From the NCBI GenBank assembly GCA_018676675.1, contig JABHEG010000316.1:1-42486 (forward strand): a stretch of 42,486 bases of DNA, written 5' to 3'. The notes below the pieces were generated by a model. That model was not told where the DNA came from and ran no database searches. It saw nothing but the letters and a program-made list of their open reading frames with translations. Below, piece after piece: positions 33,356-39,441 of this stretch; positions within the stretch are counted from its first letter, which is position 1, and each line of letters starts with the position of its first letter. This DNA is from Lentisphaerota bacterium (GTDB lineage: Bacteria; Verrucomicrobiota; Lentisphaeria; Oligosphaerales; JABHEG01). The position numbers and the translations under genes were made by a program.

Positions 33356-34132
33356 TCAGCTTGCCGCATGTCGCATGATGAACTCAACGATGTCATCCGG
33401 CGGATCGAGGCTGTGAGGATGATGTCCCACCCCTTCCTTGACGATCAGGGTCATGGCCCCTCCCAGTTCCTCCAGTCGCGCTTTGAGGAGGAGTGTGTTT
33501 TCCTCGATCGGGACGCCGTCATCGGCATCCCCGCAGACATGGATGATCGGGATCTCGGCCTTGACGATTGGGGCGAGAAGGTCGATGGGGTTTTCCTCAA
33601 AGGCATCGACGTCCTCTTCGCCGATTTGGTAGGCGTCGAGGCAGCGAGCCCAGTCATCCGGGCTGCCGTTTCCTCTGCCCTTCCCCGCCGGCCAGCTGCG
33701 GATGTCGCAAACGGGGGCATCAGCGTAGAGACAGGCCACACGTTGAGGATACTGGTTCGCCCAGTTGTAGATCGGCAGACCACCTCGACTGAAACCCTCC
33801 AGGACCATCCTCTCCGCGAGATGCCAGTCCTGCAGGAGATAGTCGTAGAAGGCATCCCAAAGCGGGAATAGGAGCCGAGGCGCACCGTACAGGTTGGCAA
33901 CGTCGACGTGAGCCAGGTGGAAGCCGCGTCGGACCAGCTCAATGTCGACTGGCGGAAAGGCCCCGAAGAAACGTGCCCGCCAGATCCAGGGATTCCCGGG
34001 GAGAGGGTGTTCGGGGACGACGACGCAGGCCGCTTTCTGTCTGAACAGGAAGCTGTGCCGTTTGAATCCCATCCAGTCGTCCACGGTGTCGATGGTGACT
34101 GCGTCTGTTTGTGTATGTCGCGAATTTTCCAT
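33356..34132 (-). CDS. Alpha/beta hydrolase (esterase/prolyl-oligopeptidase-like)
   Basis: A 258-aa alpha/beta-hydrolase. The nucleophile elbow is GFSRGG with S115, the acid is D201 or D204 (HVCGDADDGVP), and the base is H236 or H237 (GVGHHPHSL). The sequence resembles the acyl-esterase and dienelactone-hydrolase-like proteins found next to carbohydrate genes. There is no signal peptide, so it acts in the cytoplasm. It begins 23 nt after the NUDIX stop codon and precedes the glycosyltransferase gene on the same strand, suggesting an operon of three. Substrate not predictable. Confidence 0.88.
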   Translation of the reverse strand: MENSRHTQTDAVTIDTVDDWMGFKRHSFLFRQKAACVVVPEHPLPGNPWIWRARFFGAFPPVDIELVRRGFHLAHVDVANLYGAPRLLFPLWDAFYDYLLQDWHLAERMVLEGFSRGGLPIYNWANQYPQRVACLYADAPVCDIRSWPAGKGRGNGSPDDWARCLDAYQIGEEDVDAFEENPIDLLAPIVKAEIPIIHVCGDADDGVPIEENTLLLKARLEELGGAMTLIVKEGVGHHPHSLDPPDDIVEFIMRHAAS

Positions 34133-34155
34133 GCTGTTTTCGGCCTCTCAATGGG

Positions 34156-34716
34156 TCAACGGTCTCTACGTTCGGCGCCTTGGGTCTGGCGGAAGCAGCG
34201 CAAGGCGTTGACTAACGTGGCGAAGGCGATCTCATCGTCCTGTATCTGGTCGGGAGGCAGGAACAGCACGTCCTCCACCTCGTCCAAAGCTTGAGCACTC
34301 CGGGGGGAATTCACCCGTGCTGTGAAGAAGAGGTCCATGACGGGGTAACAGATGTCTCGGTAGTCATACCGGTTTGGGAATGAGCACAGGTACTCGAGGT
34401 ACGTAACCTGCAGGCCGATCTCTTCCATCACTTCCCGGGCCAGGGCTTCCTCTGCGTTCTCTCCGGGGTCCGCGAACCCTCCCGGAACTCCGAGTTTCCC
34501 TTTGCGCGGATCCCGGTCGCGGCGCACCAGGAGTAGCTGGTCCTCTTCATCCAGAATCAGCGCCCCAACGGCCACTGCCGGGTTGAGGAAGAGCTCGAAA
34601 CTACATGTGCGGCACAGGAGTTGACCAATGCTCCCGACTGTGAGGTCCGCGGCTCCACATGCCGGGCAGTGCCGGTACGCGCCCCGAACAGATTGCAGGC
34701 CGTCCGTTGTATTCAT
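34156..34716 (-). CDS. NUDIX hydrolase with N-terminal zinc ribbon
   Basis: A 186-aa protein. The NUDIX box is complete at about residues 80-102 (GFADPGENAEEALAREVMEE then IG), matching GX5EX7REUXEEXGU, so it should bind Mg2+ and hydrolyse a nucleoside diphosphate linked to another group. Four cysteines (C17, C20, C35, C38; CPAC and CRTC) form a zinc ribbon as in NudC-like and ADP-ribose pyrophosphatase-like members. It is the first gene of a minus-strand group of three. The specific nucleotide substrate cannot be told. Confidence 0.93.
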   Translation of the reverse strand: MNTTDGLQSVRGAYRHCPACGAADLTVGSIGQLLCRTCSFELFLNPAVAVGALILDEEDQLLLVRRDRDPRKGKLGVPGGFADPGENAEEALAREVMEEIGLQVTYLEYLCSFPNRYDYRDICYPVMDLFFTARVNSPRSAQALDEVEDVLFLPPDQIQDDEIAFATLVNALRCFRQTQGAERRDR

Positions 34717-34936
34717 GCCGCACCACCGGGATTGGCCTTCGCAGCTTGCCTGGTGGTCGGGCGTATCTTCGCGTGTCGTGAGGGCATCTCAGCGTGCATG
34801 GTGTCCGGCAGCGTCCTTTGTGTGGGAGTGGCTGGATACGTGTCCGGGATACTGTGTGCCCGGGAAGGGCGGATGGCGAGTGGGCGAAGAAGAATTGAGA
34901 ACGCGAAAATCAGGTGATGCAGGTCGAGGGGATGGT

Positions 34937-34968
34937 ACCGCGCCACTGGTCGAGCAACGGGGCGCGGT
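34937..34968. other. GC hairpin downstream of the HzsA-like gene
   Basis: ACCGCGCC (34937-34944) and GGCGCGGT (34961-34968) are exact reverse complements with a 16-nt loop. They lie 14-45 nt after the TAG stop of the minus-strand gene. No U-tract follows on the minus strand, so this is a possible 3'-end stem rather than a demonstrated terminator. The remainder of 34717-34936 shows nothing I can support. Confidence 0.4.
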
Positions 34969-34981
34969 TCGTTCCCCTGTG

Positions 34982-37732
34982 CTACTGAGTGGGCGTGAGC
35001 CGGACCGTCACATTGCGCACCGGAGGCCCGTCTCCCGGCGGACGTTTCTGGTAGAAGGTGTCGTGATAGGGGGCATTGGCGTCAATCCAGGTGACCAGAG
35101 CCAGCCATTCGCTGTCGGTCAGCGTGACACGTTTGGCGTGTTTTTCGTCGCTTTGCAGCACCTCGATCAGCCGACTCCGGTGCGAGCCAAAGGCCTTCGG
35201 AGCCGACACCGCCGACCCGCTTAAGCGGTCCGCGACGGAAACGAGAACTGAAGCCCTTGTCATTGGCGACTTGCCGGTGCTTCCGTCCGGTGGGAGCGGG
35301 CGTTGTCCGAACAGGGAGCGGAAAGACTGCATGAATCCACCCTCTGCTCTTGTGTTGGAGAGGTCGAGCCCGGCAGCGGAGGCGTTGGGGCCGTGACAGC
35401 GCACACAGTTGCGTTCGAAAATGGGCTGGATCAACCATTCGTAGCCGAGGAGGCGATCCGCACCCCACGGTGGAGGCGAGGGAACGCTTGCAGGGCGCAG
35501 CAGTGCCGCCGGCACACGGGCCGTCCGAGGGGGAGCCCGGAGCTGGGACTCGTGGCACCCGTTGCATCCTCTTGTCTCGCCTTCCTGGAACGCGATGTGG
35601 CTCCGCATGCGACGCAATTCCATCTGGTCCTTGTCGAGGAGCTGGAAGTAGAGGGCTACGCCTGCGGGAACATGGAAATGGGCACTTCCGTCCGTTTCCA
35701 CGGGCACTGTCCCGATCACCCGGGCGGGAGCCCAGGACCAGTAGCCGAAACGCCGCGTCCAAGCATTGCCCGGAATCCAGCGTTTCGCCCCGGTTTCGCC
35801 ATCCAGCGGCCAGCCTACACGCTGCGAAATCCGCAGGAATCGTGCCTCTCCACGGTCGATCCCGGGAAGATCGCTGTAGACATCAGCCACTACGCAGGTT
35901 GGTCTGGCGTTTGGTTCGATCGCATTGTCCGGGATGACGGGCGGTCGTGGTCGAGTTCTGACCGGCATGGGGAAAGCTGCTGAAAAGATCGGGTCGCGGT
36001 GGACCAGCTCTTTGTTGCCGAAGACGTCGATGAGGTAGATCGCGAAGTTGGCTGCGTTGCGCCCGCCGCTCGTGTTCGACGGCGGGCGAGCGTAAGAGTA
36101 GGAGACGAGGAAGCAGGTGTCGGACAGCGCCCAGGGCGTCTGGTAGAGGCCCCCTCGGTCAGGGACTCCGCCGCTGGGCGTGCGGCCTTTGGTCATGGGG
36201 CCCTCCTGAGGCTTCACGAAGGGCGTGAGACTGGTCACGGCGGCCGATGCGTTGATCCCCTTCTTCGGGTCCACCAGCACGACAGGTCCGTAGGCGAACG
36301 TGTGGTGGCCGGTCGCGATGGCCACGAGCTTCTGTGTGTTGGGTACGGAGCGGGCATCACGCAGGCCGTAGGGGGCGCGCATGTGTTGATTCGCAAGGGC
36401 GTCCGCCATCGTGCCGTCGGGCCTCACCGTCCACAGGGCGTGCACTTCGAGGAAGTGTCTTTCCTGATACTCCCAGCGGGTGTAGGCGATGAGGCCGTTA
36501 TCAAGGCTGTGTGGGTAGCGGTCGATGTCCTTGTTGTCGCTGAGTTTTCTGATCCCTTTCCCGTTCGCGGATACACGATAGATGTTGATGACCGTGTGAT
36601 CGGCGGAGAAGCTGCCGCATTCGGAGGAACGCCCGGACCGGTCGGACGCGAAAACCACATCGTCGTTGGCGCAATATGTCGGCTCAAAATCGCTCCAGAG
36701 CGGGTCATTGGTCAGTTGCCGCAGGCCTGAGCCATCGAGTTTGACTTCGAAGATGTGGGTTGGGGGTTGCGTCTTGCGAAGTTCGAATGCGTGTTGGCCA
36801 CGAATCGTGTCCCAAGTCGGAGGCCAGCCTGGTTGCCGGGCGTAGGCAAAGACGACGCGATCAGCAGCCCACGAGAGGTCCATTCCGTGCACATGTCCGG
36901 GGCCAAGTTGGTCTCCCAGGACATTCTGGAGTTGCCCGCTTGGTGCGAGACCGTTCTTGACCGTGATTCCGCCTCCCGGCTTGTGAACCCAGGGGTATTG
37001 GGAACCGGTGATGTTGCGGTGTGAGTGGGCTGAGTGGCGCTGGATGAACGCGATCTCCTGCAGGTCCAGGGCGGGGCTTGCGAGCACGATCGCCCTGGCC
37101 GTGAGACGCATATCCAGCCACAGGGCCTTTGCGTCGAGGAGGCCTTCGGCTCCTTTGGCGGCCGCCATTTTCAGCCTGTCACGAAGTCTACCCAGACGCG
37201 CCAACAGGGCGTCAAGCTCGGGGGACTTCTGAGGGAGGAACTGCTGTGTCTGCCTGGCAGAGGCAGTTGCCCGGGTGAAGACTTTGCCTGCCGATCCAGC
37301 CAGAGCTTGGGGGCTCTTGTGCAGATTCCAGCCAATGCCCTGGCGGCAGTAGTCCATGGTTAAGCGCGTGTCGGGGGGAATTGCGAGCCAGGTGCTGAAC
37401 CAGGCTGGGGGATCAGGTCGCGGCCACTTGAGCTGCTGGCCGCCGTTGTCGAGATCGACTCTGATGGAGAGGGTCCACTCGGCCAGAGCAGCCACGAAGG
37501 GGTCCGAGTGCTTCAGCAGGTCGGCGGCGGCAACGCAATCGTCGTCGGAGAGCTTCCGGGATTGGGCCTTCTCCCAGAGGGCTTCTGCATCGTCGATCGT
37601 CCCAGCAGCGCGTGACGGGGGGGGCAGCCCAGCGACGAGCAGGACGACAGCCGCCGCCATGGGGAGCCAGGACTGCGGATACGGGTATCCGGGGATGCTC
37701 CGGGGAGGGCTGTCCGAGGCTGTTAGGCTCAT
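34982..37732 (-). CDS. HzsA-related beta-propeller/dihaem cytochrome c protein
   Basis: A 916-aa exported protein related to the hydrazine synthase alpha subunit group. ATG 37732 is chosen because GGAGG lies 7 nt upstream and it overlaps the preceding stop as ATGA; a GTG at 37750 is an alternative. A hydrophobic segment (SWLPMAAAVVLLVAGLPPPSRA) serves as signal peptide. Residues about 270-560 contain TolB-like propeller motifs (SGLRQLTNDPLWSDFEPTY, VVFASDRSG, GKGIRKLSDNKDIDRYPHS). Two CxxCH haem-c motifs follow: GCNGCHES near residue 720 and NCVRCHGP near 775. Such proteins are widespread in PVC bacteria that do not make hydrazine, and their role is not known. Being periplasmic and dihaem, a redox function is inferred. 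An anammox function is unlikely because no other Hzs subunits are present. Confidence 0.87.
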   Translation of the reverse strand: MSLTASDSPPRSIPGYPYPQSWLPMAAAVVLLVAGLPPPSRAAGTIDDAEALWEKAQSRKLSDDDCVAAADLLKHSDPFVAALAEWTLSIRVDLDNGGQQLKWPRPDPPAWFSTWLAIPPDTRLTMDYCRQGIGWNLHKSPQALAGSAGKVFTRATASARQTQQFLPQKSPELDALLARLGRLRDRLKMAAAKGAEGLLDAKALWLDMRLTARAIVLASPALDLQEIAFIQRHSAHSHRNITGSQYPWVHKPGGGITVKNGLAPSGQLQNVLGDQLGPGHVHGMDLSWAADRVVFAYARQPGWPPTWDTIRGQHAFELRKTQPPTHIFEVKLDGSGLRQLTNDPLWSDFEPTYCANDDVVFASDRSGRSSECGSFSADHTVINIYRVSANGKGIRKLSDNKDIDRYPHSLDNGLIAYTRWEYQERHFLEVHALWTVRPDGTMADALANQHMRAPYGLRDARSVPNTQKLVAIATGHHTFAYGPVVLVDPKKGINASAAVTSLTPFVKPQEGPMTKGRTPSGGVPDRGGLYQTPWALSDTCFLVSYSYARPPSNTSGGRNAANFAIYLIDVFGNKELVHRDPIFSAAFPMPVRTRPRPPVIPDNAIEPNARPTCVVADVYSDLPGIDRGEARFLRISQRVGWPLDGETGAKRWIPGNAWTRRFGYWSWAPARVIGTVPVETDGSAHFHVPAGVALYFQLLDKDQMELRRMRSHIAFQEGETRGCNGCHESQLRAPPRTARVPAALLRPASVPSPPPWGADRLLGYEWLIQPIFERNCVRCHGPNASAAGLDLSNTRAEGGFMQSFRSLFGQRPLPPDGSTGKSPMTRASVLVSVADRLSGSAVSAPKAFGSHRSRLIEVLQSDEKHAKRVTLTDSEWLALVTWIDANAPYHDTFYQKRPPGDGPPVRNVTVRLTPTQ

Positions 37733-38838
37733 CCCGCTTCCTCCGGCCACGGGCAGAGGGAGTCCCAGATGCTGTAGAGATCCCGGGCTTCTTCTACAGT
37801 TGGCGCTCCGCAGGTGAGGATCAGGCCGCTCTTGCCCTGGAAGCGATCCAGGAAGTCCTCTGCAGCATCACGGAAGCGACCGAGCCTTTCCTGACGGCTT
37901 TGCCCGAGTGGGATTCCGGGGAATCCTACTTGTGAGATCAGGGCAAGCCGATTCTCGAATCGGTCGTAGTGTTCCAGGAAGTACTCGGGGCTGTATTGGT
38001 TGCAGATGGCCTGAGTTGCCGCGCAGGCGCAGGTTGGTTCAAGGCAATGCTCGGCCAGGTCTCCCTGGCGCGGCATGACGCAGTAGTGGGTGCAGAACTG
38101 TGTCCCAAGGTGTGTACTCAGGATGTCTACATAGTCCAGATCGAACGTCGTGATGAAGTCCGGGCTCAGGTTCACACAGCAGTCGTCGCTGATGTGGACG
38201 AGGTCACCGAGGTGAATGCCCATCCAGTTTGTGAACGGGGCAGGGGGGCGCCCCAGATGGTCGAAGAGGCGCGTCGCGGCCCCGGCGGCTGTTTCGGTGA
38301 CGATACTCAGCAGGCGATGTGCGCGTTGCGGTTCGAGGCAGAGGTCGGCATAGAACTCGCCTGGTCCACGCAGCAGGGCTGCCGAGTTGAGGGGGGTGTG
38401 AATGTAGGGTGGGGTGACCTCCACGAAATCCGGCACACGCTCTCGGAAGTAATCGATGGCACGCTCGATTTGAGGCATGAGTCCCCCATCCAGCGGAGGG
38501 ACGGCGAGGCGGTCAATGTCCGCTGTATCCGTGAACACTGGGCTGTACACGGGGCCGTTTTCGTGGAAGTTGATCTCGGCCCCAAAGAGGCTGACGACGA
38601 CGGCGGCCGTGAAATTCGGGAACGCCACCGGCACGACGTCAGATTGGACCGCCAGGCAGTTCTTCAGTTTCGCGAGTTCGCCCTCGAGCATGACGGCAGG
38701 ATCCTGGAACCAACGGGTCCAGTTCCTCGGCACGCCTGTGGGGACTGAAACGGCCAAAGCTGCCGCACCGTTGCTCCGCCACTCCAGGCACATCCGGTGT
38801 CGCAGTTTTGTGCGTTCAATCCAGTTGTTGGTGTTCAT
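37729..38838 (-). CDS. Uroporphyrinogen-decarboxylase-like protein (UroD superfamily)
   Basis: A 369-aa protein with the UroD/MtaA-CmuA-type TIM-barrel pattern: an ERAIDYFRERVPDF helix, a strand-loop VEVTPPYIHTPLN, GDLVHISDDCCVNLSPDFI, and a C-terminal GKSGLILTCGAPTVEEA. Members of this superfamily are either haem-pathway decarboxylases or corrinoid-dependent methyltransferases, and distant copies are very common in PVC genomes near catabolic genes. The canonical HemE N-terminal motif (RQAGR) is absent, so it is probably not HemE. A Cys/His-rich segment (FCTHYCVMP, CLEPTCACAATQAIC) could bind metal. No signal peptide is present. It is translationally coupled to the HzsA-like gene by the 4-nt ATGA overlap, although the two proteins act in different compartments. 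Confidence 0.87.
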   Translation of the reverse strand: MNTNNWIERTKLRHRMCLEWRSNGAAALAVSVPTGVPRNWTRWFQDPAVMLEGELAKLKNCLAVQSDVVPVAFPNFTAAVVVSLFGAEINFHENGPVYSPVFTDTADIDRLAVPPLDGGLMPQIERAIDYFRERVPDFVEVTPPYIHTPLNSAALLRGPGEFYADLCLEPQRAHRLLSIVTETAAGAATRLFDHLGRPPAPFTNWMGIHLGDLVHISDDCCVNLSPDFITTFDLDYVDILSTHLGTQFCTHYCVMPRQGDLAEHCLEPTCACAATQAICNQYSPEYFLEHYDRFENRLALISQVGFPGIPLGQSRQERLGRFRDAAEDFLDRFQGKSGLILTCGAPTVEEARDLYSIWDSLCPWPEEAG

Positions 38839-39194
38839 CAGTGGGCTTCCGAAGGTTGCCGGTCGAGACCCAACTCCGGCCTGGTGTCTGCTGTGTTCCG
38901 GGATTGGACTGATCAGGTAGGATGGCTCGCCAACCGCGTTCCTGCAAGGGAGAACGGCACGGTGGTGTAACCCTTCAGAGTCTTGTGAGGCAGCTCACCG
39001 GAGTTCTGCCTCCAGTAATTTCCTGGGCCATTCGTGCCTGATGTAGGTACGCCGTCGAGTCGACTGGCGGTCTCACGCACACTACCCGCTTACCTCGCGG
39101 CAGGTCTACAGCCTTAGGAGCTATTGAGGAGGACAATTCGGTTTGCCTGCTCTCTAAAGGTGAGTAAGAAGACTGACGAACCCTAGTACCACAT
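38839..39194. other. Intergenic region without recognised gene
   Basis: This divergent region between the UroD-like gene and the TpsB promoter holds no ORF or RNA gene that I can support. Visible are a short gtcgagtcgac palindrome (around 39055-39064) and a gaggagg motif near 39126-39132 that is not followed by a convincing ORF. Confidence 0.4.
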
Positions 39195-39223
39195 TTGCTT
39201 TGGGCAGCGCTGCGTGCTATAAT
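39195..39223 (+). promoter_or_regulatory. Promoter with perfect TATAAT for the TpsB gene
   Basis: TATAAT (39218-39223) matches the -10 consensus exactly. TTGCTT (39195-39200) lies 17 bp upstream as a weak -35. The start site would be near 39230, giving a leader of about 210 nt. Confidence 0.65.
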
Positions 39224-39229
39224 GGCTCC

Positions 39230-39441
39230 ACTGAACGAGACAATGTCAGTTTGAGAGAATGGGTTGTGCTGGGCAGCACATGTCCAGTACGTGCCTGTCT
39301 CTATTAGTTGGACACGACTGAAGACCGTGGGACGAAGCCGGGGTGGCTCTTGTTCCCTGCTTTTCGGACCTCAGTCGTGGTGTGGGGTTTACCTTGATGC
39401 CTGTTTGCTGTGGCCCGGTTTGGGTTGCAGGAAGGAGTCGT
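39230..39441 (+). other. Structured 5' leader of the TpsB gene
   Basis: The leader contains a tight hairpin TGTGCT-gggc-AGCACA (39265-39280). It also contains a perfect 9-bp long-range pair CACGACTGA (39313-39321) / TCAGTCGTG (39371-39379). No known riboswitch class is recognised. Regulatory function is inference from the pairing and the unusual leader length. Confidence 0.45.

Noticed and set aside
34982..37732. Anammox hydrazine synthase subunit
   Set aside because: The protein is HzsA-like, but no beta or gamma subunit, hydrazine dehydrogenase or related cytochromes are present. HzsA-related proteins occur widely outside anammox bacteria.
37729..38838. Haem-pathway HemE
   Set aside because: The canonical N-terminal substrate motif of HemE is missing and the context is not haem biosynthesis.
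39343..39441. GTG start 33 codons upstream for the TpsB gene
   Set aside because: The signal peptide and a purine-rich ribosome-binding site fit ATG 39442. The upstream part lies in the structured leader.
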